Origin: a virus
Strand: one strand, 5' to 3'
IMG/VR virus record: IMGVR_UViG_3300010379_000036
Span: 1 to 29,311 of that record
DNA: 29,311 bases
A program made the translations under genes and the position numbers. This document shows positions 6,471 through 13,952 of the stretch, piece after piece; within the stretch, counting starts at the first letter, position 1, and the number at the start of each line of letters is the position of its first letter. The notes below the pieces were generated by a model that worked only from the letters and a program-made list of their open reading frames with translations, did no database searches and was not told the origin of the DNA.

Positions 6471-6971
6471 ATGCGTGGCCGCAAACCCATCCCGAACGCC
6501 CTGCACGATCTGCACGGCAACCCCGGCAAGCGCCGGCGCAACCTCGAGCCCAAGCTGCCGCCGGGGCTGCCCAGCTGCCCGGACCACCTCGACAAGCAAG
6601 CCAAAACCGAATGGCGCCGCCTGGTCAAGGACCTGCACGCCGCCGGCCTCCTCAAACGCATCGACCGCGCCATGCTCGCCGCCGCCTGCCAGTCCTATAG
6701 CCGCTGGGCCCGGCTGGAACGGATTGTCCAGAGCACAGGCGAGGTCATCCAAACCGGCAGCGTGTTGACCGACAGCGACGGCAACGTCCTGGAGGATACG
6801 CGCCAGTTCAAGCCCAATCCCTACCTCGGGGCCCTCAACCGCGCGCTCAAGCAAATGCACTGCTTCTACTCCGAGTTCGGCATGAGCGCCGCCAGCCGCG
6901 CCAGGTTGCACCTCGAGGGACAGGCCAGCAGCAGCGAACACGATGAGCTGAAGCTGTTCGTGGGCTCTTAA
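6471..6971 (+). CDS. Phage terminase small subunit, P27 family
   Basis: The 166-residue protein starts at ATG 6471 with MRGRKPIPNALHDLHGNPGK, the hallmark N-terminus of P27-family small terminases (R-K-P-x-P-x-x-x-x-x-x-x-G-N-P-G-K-R). CPDHLDKQAKTEWRRL, LLKRIDRAMLAAACQSYSRW and YLGALNRALKQMHCFYSEFGM follow in family order. Small terminases recognise the packaging site on phage DNA and deliver it to the large subunit. An in-frame ATG at 6369 was rejected because the added residues are encoded by the tandem-repeat spacer. No strong Shine-Dalgarno site precedes the ATG, a feature of many genes in this module. The length is typical. The large subunit follows after a palindromic heptad element. 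Confidence 0.92.
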   Translation: MRGRKPIPNALHDLHGNPGKRRRNLEPKLPPGLPSCPDHLDKQAKTEWRRLVKDLHAAGLLKRIDRAMLAAACQSYSRWARLERIVQSTGEVIQTGSVLTDSDGNVLEDTRQFKPNPYLGALNRALKQMHCFYSEFGMSAASRARLHLEGQASSSEHDELKLFVGS

Positions 6972-7041
6972 CCAGGAGGCAGGAACCAGGAGGCAGGAAC
7001 CAGGAATCATCCCTGACCCCTGTCTCCTGCCTCCTGTTCCC
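6972..7041. repeat. Palindromic CAGGNNN/CCTGNNN heptad element 1
   Basis: The left arm is five consecutive 7-mers starting CAGG (CAGGAGG CAGGAAC, twice, then CAGGAAT). The right arm is the complement class (CTGACCC CTGTCTC CTGCCTC CTGTTCC). It starts at the base after the small terminase stop and is followed by CCCTTTTTG, so it could act as a hairpin terminator or attenuator before the large terminase. Confidence 0.85.
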
Positions 7042-7050
7042 TTTTTGCAC

Positions 7051-8670
7051 ATGAGTATGGACAAGATCACCAAACAATGGATGCGCTCGGCCGCCGATGA
7101 GCGCGCCGTCGACGCCGGCTGCCGCTTCGATCTCCAGGCCGCCGATCGCGTCCGCCAGTTCGCCGCCAAGTTCTGCCGCCACGCCGAAGGCCAGTTCGCC
7201 GGCAAGCCCTTCGAGCTGTTCGATTGGGAATGGCTGGACGTGGTCGGCCCGCTCTACGGCTGGAAAGATGCGGCCGGCATCCGCCGTTACTCGAAGTTTG
7301 CCGGCTGGGTTCCCAAAAAACAGGGCAAGAGCAGCCTGGCCGCCGTGCTCATCGTCTACATGCTGCTGGCCGACGGCGAGGCAGCCGCGGAAATCTATGG
7401 GGCAGCGCGCGATCGTGGCCAGGCAGGCGTCGTGTTCAAAGTCGTCCAGAACATGGTCAACCAGTCTCCGGCCCTGCTCCAATACCTGAAGGTAATTCCC
7501 AGTGTCAAGCGCATCGTTTTCGAGCAACGGGCCAGCTTCTATACCGTGCTGTCGGCGGAGGCGCGCAAGACCGGCCACGGCGTCAACGGCCATTTCGCCG
7601 TCATCGACGAGCTGCACGTCGTTACGGCCGAACTCTACAACACGCTGCGTTACTGCGGCGCCTCGCGCCGCCAGCCGATCTTTTTCGAGATCTCGACCGC
7701 AGGCAACGACAAGACGTCCCTCGGCTACGAACGCTACCTCTACGCGAAGAGCGTGCGTGATGGCAGCAACACGGACGATACCCGCCTGCTCGTCTACATC
7801 ACCGAAGCGGATGGCAACGACGTATGGGAAGATGAAAAGCAGTGGCGCAAAGCCAACCCCTCCCTCGGCCACACGATTGCCCTGGACAAGTTCCGCGCGG
7901 ACTTCAGCGAAGCCAAGAACGGCACGCCCAGCGACCGCGCCGCCTTCCGCCAGCTCCGCCTCAACATCTGGCAGGATGCTACCAGCGGCTACTTCGACAT
8001 GCAGCAATGGGACGCCTGCGGCCGCTTCGCCGTCTCTCTGGAAGCCCTCCACGATCGCGATTGCTACGGCGGCCTCGATCTCGCCAACACGCTCGACATG
8101 ACTTGCTTCGCGCTCGCCTTCCCCGATGAAGACGGCGGCTATACCTTGCTGCTCTGGTGCTGGGTCCCCGAGGACATCAACCAGGAGCGCGAACGCACCA
8201 ACCGCCGCACCTATTACGACTGGATTCAACAGGGGCTGATCCGCAAGACCGAGGGCGACGAGCTCGACTATGCGCGCGTCCGCCGCGATGTCCGGGAGAT
8301 CGGCGAGCACCACAACATCAAGTCCATCGGCTACGACCCGTGGAACGCCGGCCAGATCGCCCAGGAGCTCCAGTCGGACGGCTTCGTGATGGAAAAAGTC
8401 CCACAATGCATCGCCAATTTCAACGAAGCGCTGGTGGCGATGTCCCGGCTGCTCAAAGCCGGCACGCTCCGCCACGGCGCCAACCCCGTGCTGCGCTGGA
8501 TGGCCGGCAACACCGTCGTCCGCGCCGATGGGCTAGGCTGCGTGATGCCCGCCCGCAAAAAGTCCACGGACAAAATCGATGGCATCGTTGCCGAGGCCAT
8601 GGCCATCGGCCAGGCCATCGGCAAGACCAAAGACGATGACTGGTACGAACCGGGCATGTTGAGAGATTAG
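7051..8670 (+). CDS. Phage terminase large subunit
   Basis: This is the DNA-packaging motor. Of 539 residues, the N-terminal ATPase carries the Walker A-like motif WVPKKQGKSSLAA near residue 90, Walker B HFAVIDELH near 190 and a coupling segment FFEISTAGND near 215. The C-terminal RNase H-like nuclease shows YGGLDLANTLDMTCFAL near 345, with the first metal-binding Asp, IGYDPWNAGQIAQEL near 425 and the final acidic STDKIDGIVAEAMA near 510. The order and length fit HK97/lambdoid-type large terminases of the Terminase_1 family. The start is uncertain: TTG 7045, ATG 7051 and ATG 7057 are in frame and none has a clear ribosome site; ATG 7051 was chosen. The frame is intact. Confidence 0.94.
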   Translation: MSMDKITKQWMRSAADERAVDAGCRFDLQAADRVRQFAAKFCRHAEGQFAGKPFELFDWEWLDVVGPLYGWKDAAGIRRYSKFAGWVPKKQGKSSLAAVLIVYMLLADGEAAAEIYGAARDRGQAGVVFKVVQNMVNQSPALLQYLKVIPSVKRIVFEQRASFYTVLSAEARKTGHGVNGHFAVIDELHVVTAELYNTLRYCGASRRQPIFFEISTAGNDKTSLGYERYLYAKSVRDGSNTDDTRLLVYITEADGNDVWEDEKQWRKANPSLGHTIALDKFRADFSEAKNGTPSDRAAFRQLRLNIWQDATSGYFDMQQWDACGRFAVSLEALHDRDCYGGLDLANTLDMTCFALAFPDEDGGYTLLLWCWVPEDINQERERTNRRTYYDWIQQGLIRKTEGDELDYARVRRDVREIGEHHNIKSIGYDPWNAGQIAQELQSDGFVMEKVPQCIANFNEALVAMSRLLKAGTLRHGANPVLRWMAGNTVVRADGLGCVMPARKKSTDKIDGIVAEAMAIGQAIGKTKDDDWYEPGMLRD

Positions 8671-8687
8671 GGGATAGGGGCCACGCC

Positions 8688-8903
8688 GTGATTATCAGTT
8701 GCCTGTTCGGCCGGGAGGCCATCGCCCTGGTGGCGTCCTATCTCCACGAACGGGCGCCCACAACCTTGGTCGGCCTACTGGCCGCCGAGGACCACGATGG
8801 CCAATTGCCCCTAGGCGTTACAATCGCGTGGTCCTTCGGCACGCCCCCCATGCACGTGGCCCGCGACATCGCCACCTGCTTCGCGGGCGAGGTGAAGAAG
8901 TAG
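8688..8903 (+). CDS. Hypothetical protein, 71 residues
   Basis: A GTG at 8688, 17 bases after the terminase stop, opens a frame to TAG 8901-8903. The product, MIISCLFGREAIALVASYLH then ERAPTTLVGLLAAEDHDGQL, has an amphipathic N-terminal helix and ends FAGEVKK. Upstream is AGGGGATAGGGG, a purine-rich tract rather than a clean ribosome site. Codon use fits the neighbouring genes, but the start is uncertain. No family is recognised. Small genes at this place between terminase and portal often code HNH or connector factors, yet no such motif is visible. Confidence 0.45.
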   Translation: MIISCLFGREAIALVASYLHERAPTTLVGLLAAEDHDGQLPLGVTIAWSFGTPPMHVARDIATCFAGEVKK

Positions 8904-8931
8904 AACAGGAGCAAACGGAGGAAGCGGCGAT

Positions 8932-9222
8932 ATGCGCGTTGGGATCATAAAGACGAGTCCGGAACTGACCCAGCAGGTAATCGATGCGCTGCCCAACGAT
9001 TGGGAGTTGCTTGGCAAGCGAACAGGCTGGCCGCAGTTGCAAGGCAAGGTCGGCCTCAAACTCCGTTGCGACTGCTTTGATGACGTGCCGGATAATACCC
9101 TCGATAAGGACCTTCCCATCTATGGCACGATTTTCTTCAATTCGCTCGGCATTGCAGTGTTCGAATCTTTGGCCGAGGAATCCAAGCAGGAAAGCTGGCG
9201 CGACCGGCCGCCGCTCTTGTAG
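8932..9222 (+). CDS. Hypothetical protein, 96 residues
   Basis: ATG 8932 follows ACGGAGGA by about ten bases. The product begins MRVGIIKTSPELTQQVIDAL and continues PNDWELLGKRTGWPQLQGKV, GLKLRCDCFDD and PIYGTIFFNSLGIAVFESLA. The predicted fold is mixed alpha/beta with a single Cys-x-Cys. I do not recognise the family. The good ribosome site and plus-strand placement between terminase and portal make it likely to be a real late gene of the element; its third-position composition is less GC-biased than that of the terminase, which may point to separate acquisition. Confidence 0.55.
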   Translation: MRVGIIKTSPELTQQVIDALPNDWELLGKRTGWPQLQGKVGLKLRCDCFDDVPDNTLDKDLPIYGTIFFNSLGIAVFESLAEESKQESWRDRPPLL

Positions 9223-9435
9223 CATAATCCGCATGCATGGGCCCTCGTCGAGATTGTCCCCGAGTCTGAGGCCGCACTTTGGACGCGGGACGCACACGGT
9301 CGCACCGTGGTTTCGCCGGGGGCCCACCCTCCGTTGCCTCCGTTTCCTCCTGTTCAATCTGCTCTACTGATCCCAGACGCGAGAGCGTCGCGCCCGCGCG
9401 TAGCTACGTGACGGGAAGGGAACGAGGCCCCATCC
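9223..9435. other. 213-base intergenic region with a hairpin and a shared repeat fragment
   Basis: No gene is supported here. CACGGT-CGC-ACCGTG at 9295-9309 is a perfect six-pair stem with a three-base loop. Near 9360-9385 the string CTGATCCCAGACGCGAGAGC closely matches CTGATTCCTAGACGCGAGAG near 21800, where both are preceded by CTGCTCT or similar. This is a further dispersed repeat family with two copies in the window. Confidence 0.5.
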
Positions 9436-9696
9436 ATGAGAGCCCTTGCCGCCAAGCTGCTTGCGCGCGCCCGCGACATCGTTCGCCGGCGTTGGCCTCC
9501 GCTACGGCGCCTGCTCCTGCTCGCTTCCCAACTCCTCACACTCCGCGACTACCTGGGCCTGGCCGCCCTGGCCGGCATGATCGCCGGCTGGTGGATGATC
9601 TGGCCCGCTCTCGGTCTCATTATCCCCTGCACGATCCTGTTCGCACTGGTGACCCACAGCCGCCTCCGGGAGGAGGGGCGCGGCGAGAGGGACTAG
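9436..9696 (+). CDS. Small membrane protein, 86 residues
   Basis: ATG 9436 is preceded by GGGAAGGGAACGAGG, a plausible though imperfect ribosome site. The N-terminal 30 residues are strongly basic (KLLARARDIVRRRWPPLRRL). Then come two hydrophobic segments, YLGLAALAGMIAGWWMIW and ALGLIIPCTILFALV, and an Arg/Glu-rich tail. The pattern fits a two-pass inner-membrane protein with a positive cytoplasmic N-terminus. Placed just before the portal it could be a holin-like or assembly factor, but no lysin is nearby and holins normally lie elsewhere, so this is only a possibility. The stop codon is immediately followed by a heptad element. Confidence 0.55.
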   Translation: MRALAAKLLARARDIVRRRWPPLRRLLLLASQLLTLRDYLGLAALAGMIAGWWMIWPALGLIIPCTILFALVTHSRLREEGRGERD

Positions 9697-9822
9697 GAGT
9701 CAGGAGCCAGGAATCAGGACTCAGGAGACAGGAGTCAGGGGTCAGGAATCACTGCTGCCTCCTGCCTCCTGATTCCTGCCTCCTAATTCCTGCCTCCTGA
9801 TTCCTGACGCCTGCCTCCTGCC
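9697..9822. repeat. Palindromic heptad element 2
   Basis: Left arm heptads (AGGAGTC AGGAGCC AGGAATC AGGACTC AGGAGAC AGGAGTC...) run to about 9750. The hinge is AATCACTGCTG, and the right arm (CCTGCCT CCTGATT CCTGCCT CCTAATT CCTGCCT CCTGATT CCTGACG) runs to 9821. It is among the longest copies and fills nearly the whole gap before the portal gene. Confidence 0.88.
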
Positions 9823-9837
9823 GTTCGCCCCTAAACC

Positions 9838-12246
9838 ATGCTCGATCTGATCTACGGCCGGCCCAAACCGAAAGCCTTCTACGCCGACTGGCAGCCGATG
9901 GGCAGCGGCTTCTCGCGCTACTGGTGGGGCGGCCAGATGCGCACCCAGGCCGGCGTCGTCGTCGACCACGGCCTGGCCCTCACCCTGGCCGCCGTCTGGT
10001 GCGCCACGCGCATCCTCTCCGAAATCCCGTCGATGCTGCCGTTCAACCTCTACGAACGGCTGCCCGATGGCGGCAAGCGCATCGCCCTCGATCACGAAAT
10101 CCACCACATCGTGAGCTGCCAGCCCAACCAATCGATGACAGCCATGCCGTTCTGGGAATCGCGGGCCGCCCACACCGTCAACTGGGGCAACGGCTTCGCC
10201 GAGATCGTCCGCGATCGCCGCGGCAACCTGGCCGAGCTGCACCCGATCCACCCCAGCCGCGTCAAGCCGCGCAAGAAGGCCGATACGGAAGTCTCGGCCG
10301 AATTCCCCTACCTGGTGCGCAACAACGATGGCTCGGAAACGCCGATGCGCGCCGACGAGATCCTGCACATCCCCGGCTGCATCAGCGAGGAGGGCATGTG
10401 GGGCAAGGGCTGCATCCCCTATGCCCGCGAGGATACGGGCACGGGGCTCGCCATGGGCCGCCATTCGGCCACCTACTTCAGTTCCGGCGCCACAGCCCGC
10501 GGCGTGCTCAAGGTCCCCGGCATGAAGGACCGCGATGCGCGCGCCAGTTTCCGCGCCGAATGGAAGGATGTGCACGGCTCCCCGGATTCCGGCGAAGTGA
10601 TCCTCCTGCCTCCGGAAGCGGATTTCACGCAGATCTCGATCTCCAACGAAGCCAGCCAGTTCCTCGAGAGTCGCAAGTTCAACGTCGAAGAGATCTTCTG
10701 CCGCTGGTACCGGCTGCCCGCCCACTTCGCCGGCCTGCTCGATAAAGCCTCGTATGCCTCGATCGAGATGCAGTCCCTCGAGTTCGTCGTCTACGGCCTC
10801 ATGCCCTGGCTGATCCGCAAGGAGCAGCATTGCAACTGGAAGCTGCTCACGCCCGAGGAGCGCAAGACCTACTTCTTCGAGCACGAGCTCACCGGCCTGC
10901 TGCGCGGCGATTTCGAAACCAGGATGAGGGGCTACCAGATCGCCCTGGGCATTGGCATCCTGTCGATCAACGAGGTCCGCCGCCTGGAAAACCGCGAAGT
11001 CCTGCCCGCCGAGCTCGGCGACGTGCACTTCGTGCCAGGCAACTGGACCACCGTCGAAAGGATGGTCTCCGGCCAGCTCGGCGCTGGCGACGACGCCGCC
11101 GGCCTACTACCGGCGCCCGCCGGCTCATCGGTCCCATCGGTCCCATCCGTCTCATCGCTCGCCTGGGGCGATCTCAAAGACAACGATCAAGCCCTCCCCT
11201 ACCCCGACGTCCCCCAAAAGGACAATTACAGTTGCGGCGCCGCCATCTCCATGTCCGTCGGTGGTCTCTTCAAGGTCGGTCCGAAAACCCTCGAGGAATG
11301 GAAAACCGCCCTGGGCACCACGGTGGAGCACAGCACCGAGCCGATGCGCATCGTGGAGTACTTCACCGAGCTGGGCCTGGCCGTCACGGCTTGCCACGAC
11401 CTCACCATCGACGATCTGCGCGCAGCCTGGCGGCAGGGCAAGGCCTCGATCTGTCCCATCCAGGAGTACGGCGTCCCCAGCAAACAGGCCAGCTTCAATT
11501 ACGGCCATTACGTCGGGGTCGCCGCGGTCTGGCCCGGTTTCGTGCAGGTGCAGGATCCGTCGATCGACAATGTGCTCAAAGGCCAGGACGCCGACCAGGC
11601 CCCCGGCCAGATGGTGATCGATTACCAGAGGTGGAACGCCGGCTGGCACGATGAGGACTGGCGGAAGAAGCAGTTCGTGCATTTCGCGATCATGATCGGC
11701 CGCCGCGCCGTGGATGCCGAAGACGACGACGATGAGGATGATGGAACAGGAGGCAACAAAGGAAACGGAGAGAAGGAGAAAGGGGATTCCAATGGGAACG
11801 GAACAAAAAATACCAGCGGAGGTAACAACGACGGCAAATCCGCTCCTAATAGCAACACTGCCGCCACCGCCGCCGCTGCTCAACGTCAAGGCGTACAGGC
11901 GGTCCTTGCAGATGTCCTGGGCCGCATGTTTGGGAAAGAGTCAAAGCAGGCAGCGCGGGCGGCGGCAGCTAAGGGGCAGGGCCTCGAAGCGTGGCTAGCC
12001 GGCTTCTATCCAGCTCATCGCGCCAATTTGCTCACTGCCCTGGAAGCCCCCGCCCTCCTCATGCGCAGCCAGGGCCAGCCGATCAACACCCAGGCGATCG
12101 CCGACGCCATCACGACCGAATCGATGGGCCTCTTGCGGGACATGTACAATCGAGACACCCGCGCCCAGTTCGCCGCCAAGCTGGAAACCTGGCCCACGGA
12201 ACGCGCCCAGGCCTGGGCCGAGAAAATCCTGAAAGGGGAGCTATAA
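9838..12246 (+). CDS. HK97-type portal protein with embedded C39-like cysteine peptidase domain
   Basis: At 802 residues this is about twice the usual 400-450 of HK97 portals. Residues 1 to about 415 are the portal core (LAAVWCATRILSEIPSMLPF, NWGNGFAEIVRDRRGNLAEL, KFNVEEIFCRWYRLPAHFAG, YASIEMQSLEFVVYGL). Residues about 450-620 read as a C39-type papain-like peptidase: NYSCGAAISM with Cys466 and an N/Q-x-x-C-G-A context, NYGHYVGVAAVW with His557, and VQVQDPS with Asp573, in the correct order and spacing. An acidic-then-Gly/Asn linker (about 625-682, lower GC) leads to a helical C-terminal region ending WAEKILKGEL. Portals form the dodecameric DNA gate. The peptidase could process head proteins or cell-wall peptides. 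An S49 protease gene follows, so the element has two proteases. One continuous frame, no intein motifs. Confidence 0.9.
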   Translation: MLDLIYGRPKPKAFYADWQPMGSGFSRYWWGGQMRTQAGVVVDHGLALTLAAVWCATRILSEIPSMLPFNLYERLPDGGKRIALDHEIHHIVSCQPNQSMTAMPFWESRAAHTVNWGNGFAEIVRDRRGNLAELHPIHPSRVKPRKKADTEVSAEFPYLVRNNDGSETPMRADEILHIPGCISEEGMWGKGCIPYAREDTGTGLAMGRHSATYFSSGATARGVLKVPGMKDRDARASFRAEWKDVHGSPDSGEVILLPPEADFTQISISNEASQFLESRKFNVEEIFCRWYRLPAHFAGLLDKASYASIEMQSLEFVVYGLMPWLIRKEQHCNWKLLTPEERKTYFFEHELTGLLRGDFETRMRGYQIALGIGILSINEVRRLENREVLPAELGDVHFVPGNWTTVERMVSGQLGAGDDAAGLLPAPAGSSVPSVPSVSSLAWGDLKDNDQALPYPDVPQKDNYSCGAAISMSVGGLFKVGPKTLEEWKTALGTTVEHSTEPMRIVEYFTELGLAVTACHDLTIDDLRAAWRQGKASICPIQEYGVPSKQASFNYGHYVGVAAVWPGFVQVQDPSIDNVLKGQDADQAPGQMVIDYQRWNAGWHDEDWRKKQFVHFAIMIGRRAVDAEDDDDEDDGTGGNKGNGEKEKGDSNGNGTKNTSGGNNDGKSAPNSNTAATAAAAQRQGVQAVLADVLGRMFGKESKQAARAAAAKGQGLEAWLAGFYPAHRANLLTALEAPALLMRSQGQPINTQAIADAITTESMGLLRDMYNRDTRAQFAAKLETWPTERAQAWAEKILKGEL

Positions 12247-12261
12247 AAGCGCCTCTTCATA

Positions 12262-12468
12262 GACAGGCGGCAGGATACAGGAATCAGGAGACAAGCATCA
12301 GGCATCAGGAGCCAGGCATCACTGACTCCTGCCCCCTGCCTCCTGACTCCTGGACTGCCCCCTGATCCCTGCCCCCTGACCGCTGTTCCTCCATTCCCTC
12401 CTGTCCACGAATGCAGGAGGCAGGGGGCAGGAGTCACTGATACCTGACTCCCGATCCCTGACTCCTAT
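12262..12468. repeat. Two adjacent palindromic heptad elements (3a, 3b)
   Basis: Element 3a has left heptads from 12262 to about 12319 (CAGGCGG CAGGATA CAGGAAT CAGGAGA...), hinge GCATCACTGAC, and right heptads to about 12387. Element 3b has left heptads at 12413-12436 (CAGGAGG CAGGGGG CAGGAGT), hinge CACTGA and right heptads to 12468. Together they fill the portal to protease gap. Confidence 0.87.
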
Positions 12469-12483
12469 TCAAAGGAGCCGCTC

Positions 12484-13398
12484 ATGCCCCCGGCAACATC
12501 CACCAAGCTCTGGCTCGCCGATCACCAGTTCCTCGCCGGCGCCTCGCTGCGGCTGCGCAACCTGCACGCTCTGCCCTGCCAGGCCGAAATCGACGAGGCC
12601 CGCGTCAAGGCCGCCGCCAAGCAGCTCCGCCTCGCCGCCGGCAAGGTCGCCGTCATTCCCATCCAGGGCGTGATCGAACAGAAGATGTCGCTGTGGGGCT
12701 GGCTGTTCGGCGGCTGCTCGACCGAGGATACCGCCGCCGCCCTGCACATGGCCCTGGCCAGCAAGGACTGCGGCGCCATCGTTCTCGACGTCGATTCCCC
12801 CGGCGGCGAAGTCTACGGGGTCCAGGAGCTGGCCGATCAGATTTTCGCTGCCCGCAGCGTCAAGCCGGTGCATGCCATCGCCAACAGTTGCATGGCCTCG
12901 GCCGCCTACTGGCTCGGCTCCTGCGCCGCGCAGGTCTGCGCCAGCCCCGGGGCCGACGTTGGTTCTGTCGGCGTCTACACCGTGCACGAGGATTGGTCGG
13001 GCGCCTACGGCGAAGCCGGCGTCAAGTGCACGATCGCCAAGACCCCGAAAAATAAGGCCGAATTCAACGACCTGGAACCGCTCTCCGACGACGATGAGGA
13101 GCGCCTGCAGGAAATCGTCAAAGGCGTCTACGAGAAATTCGTGAAGGCCGTCGCCCGCAACCGCGGCGTCCCCCCCTCCGACGTGCGCAGCAAATACGGC
13201 AACGGCCGCCTCCTCAAAGCCGACGAAGCGCTCTCCGCCGGCATGATCGACAAGATCATGACCATGAGCGATCTGCTGGACCGCCTCACGGGAGGGGCGA
13301 GAGGCGAGGGATCAGGGCTCAAGGGTCAGGGGACCAGCATGGAGGTCCTCCGCTTGCGGCATCAGGTCGCAAAAGATAGAAAGTGCCGTAGTATGTAG
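12484..13398 (+). CDS. S49-family (SppA-like) phage head maturation protease
   Basis: ATG 12484 lies eight bases after AAAGGAG. The 304-residue protein has KVAVIPIQGVIEQK (54-67), VLDVDSPGGEVYG (100-112, oxyanion-loop region) and NSCMASAAYWLGS, with the predicted nucleophile Ser139 in M-A-S-A-A-Y. Lys191 (TPKNKAEF) is 52 residues downstream, the spacing of the Ser/Lys dyad in SppA. VGSVGVYTVHEDWSGAYGEAGV and ERLQEIVKGVYEKFVKAVAR follow as in the family. In phages this enzyme, placed between portal and capsid, cleaves the scaffold or capsid N-terminal domain during head maturation. The last 35 residues (after DLLDRLTGG) are encoded by a heptad-repeat fragment and end in a TAG contributed by another repeat, so the natural C-terminus was probably replaced. 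Confidence 0.92.
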   Translation: MPPATSTKLWLADHQFLAGASLRLRNLHALPCQAEIDEARVKAAAKQLRLAAGKVAVIPIQGVIEQKMSLWGWLFGGCSTEDTAAALHMALASKDCGAIVLDVDSPGGEVYGVQELADQIFAARSVKPVHAIANSCMASAAYWLGSCAAQVCASPGADVGSVGVYTVHEDWSGAYGEAGVKCTIAKTPKNKAEFNDLEPLSDDDEERLQEIVKGVYEKFVKAVARNRGVPPSDVRSKYGNGRLLKADEALSAGMIDKIMTMSDLLDRLTGGARGEGSGLKGQGTSMEVLRLRHQVAKDRKCRSM

Positions 13399-13418
13399 CA
13401 CAAGCTGATAGCTTGTGC
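13398..13418. repeat. GCACAAGC...GCTTGTGC palindrome, copy 1
   Basis: GCACAAGC-TGATA-GCTTGTGC forms an eight-pair stem. The flanking TAG (13396-13398) is the stop codon of the protease gene. A half copy (GGCTTGTGCTACA) occurs at 13529-13541 inside the following micropeptide frame. Full copies lie at 21197, 26515 (two, inverted) and 29197. Confidence 0.85.
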
Positions 13419-13441
13419 GCCGCTCCCCGGAGGATCGAGCA

Positions 13442-13558
13442 ATGAACCGCCGCGAGGCCTTCAAAGCAGCCCTTGGCTTGACCGCCGGCCTGGGCACTCT
13501 GCACGAGCTGCCCGATAAACCGCCGCTCGGCTTGTGCTACAAAATGGGCTATGCGTGA
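13442..13558 (+). CDS. 38-residue twin-arginine-like micropeptide
   Basis: ATG 13442 follows CCGGAGGATCG. The product MNRREAFKAALGLTAGLGTL then HELPDKPPLGLCYKMGYA starts like a Tat signal peptide: RR near residues 3-4, a small-residue hydrophobic core, then a possible cleavage zone. Part of its coding sequence (GGCTTGTGCTACA) is a half-copy of the CACAAGC repeat. Its ATGCGTGA end overlaps the next start by eight bases, so it may serve as a leader for coupled translation. It may also be a remnant of a truncated exported protein. Confidence 0.45.
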   Translation: MNRREAFKAALGLTAGLGTLHELPDKPPLGLCYKMGYA

Positions 13559-13952
13559 GGACCCTCCTACCCTCTTCGGCAAGCCGATCGTGTTCACCGG
13601 TTCCCTCGAATCGAGCAGGCACCGCTTCGAGAAAATCGACCTCGACCCGGTCACGATGATCGCCAAGCTCAACGCCTGGGACGCCGATGGCTGGGAGTAC
13701 GTGCAGGGCTTCCCCGCTCTGCAGATGAGTCGAGTCGCCGGCGTGCCCATGAAGCCAAACGTGCTCTGCCTCCTGCGCCGCCGTAGTGAACTGCCCACGG
13801 CTGTGCAACAGGAGCGCATGGCCTGCGCCGCCGCCATGTGTGCAGGCTGCAAGCAGAATCTGCCCTACGATGAAGAGCACGGCGTGCACATCGAACCTGA
13901 AGGCACCGCCTTCTGCCGCGCCATCAGGATCCGCGAGCGCATGGACCAGTAG
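13551..13952 (+). CDS. Hypothetical protein with DUF4177-like core and C-terminal Cys cluster
   Basis: ATG 13551 overlaps the stop of the micropeptide. In this 133-residue protein, residues 28-65 read KIDLDPVTMIAKLNAWDADG then WEYVQGFPALQMSRVAGVPM and NVLCLLRRRS. The LN-x-W/L-x-x-x-G-W-E-x-V pattern with a closing hydrophobic strand is that of DUF4177-like small beta-alpha domains. The C-terminal 45 residues contain AMCAGCKQNLPYDEEHGVH and GTAFCRAIR, with three Cys and two His that could bind zinc. It sits between head protease and capsid, where accessory head genes are usual, but no virion role is shown. Its stop is followed directly by two heptad elements. Confidence 0.65.
   Translation: MREDPPTLFGKPIVFTGSLESSRHRFEKIDLDPVTMIAKLNAWDADGWEYVQGFPALQMSRVAGVPMKPNVLCLLRRRSELPTAVQQERMACAAAMCAGCKQNLPYDEEHGVHIEPEGTAFCRAIRIRERMDQ

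Noticed and set aside
7005-7046. Heptad element 1 plus CCCTTTTTG as a proven intrinsic terminator
   Set aside because: The stem is imperfect, the T-run is only five bases and it lies between the two terminase genes, so full termination would be harmful; kept only as a possibility in the repeat entry.
6847-8475. Long open frame (542 codons) on the minus strand opposite the large terminase
   Set aside because: It mirrors the GC-biased terminase codons; the plus strand encodes clear terminase motifs and the minus frame has no recognisable domain or ribosome site.
9742-11028. Long minus-strand frame (428 codons) opposite the portal gene
   Set aside because: An antisense shadow of the portal core; Ala/Gly/Asp/Val-rich composition follows from GC-biased codons, and it runs into a heptad element.
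11200-11720. An intein within the portal gene
   Set aside because: The inserted region has a C39-type Cys/His/Asp order and no intein N-terminal Cys block, homing endonuclease motif or terminal His-Asn; it follows rather than interrupts the portal core.
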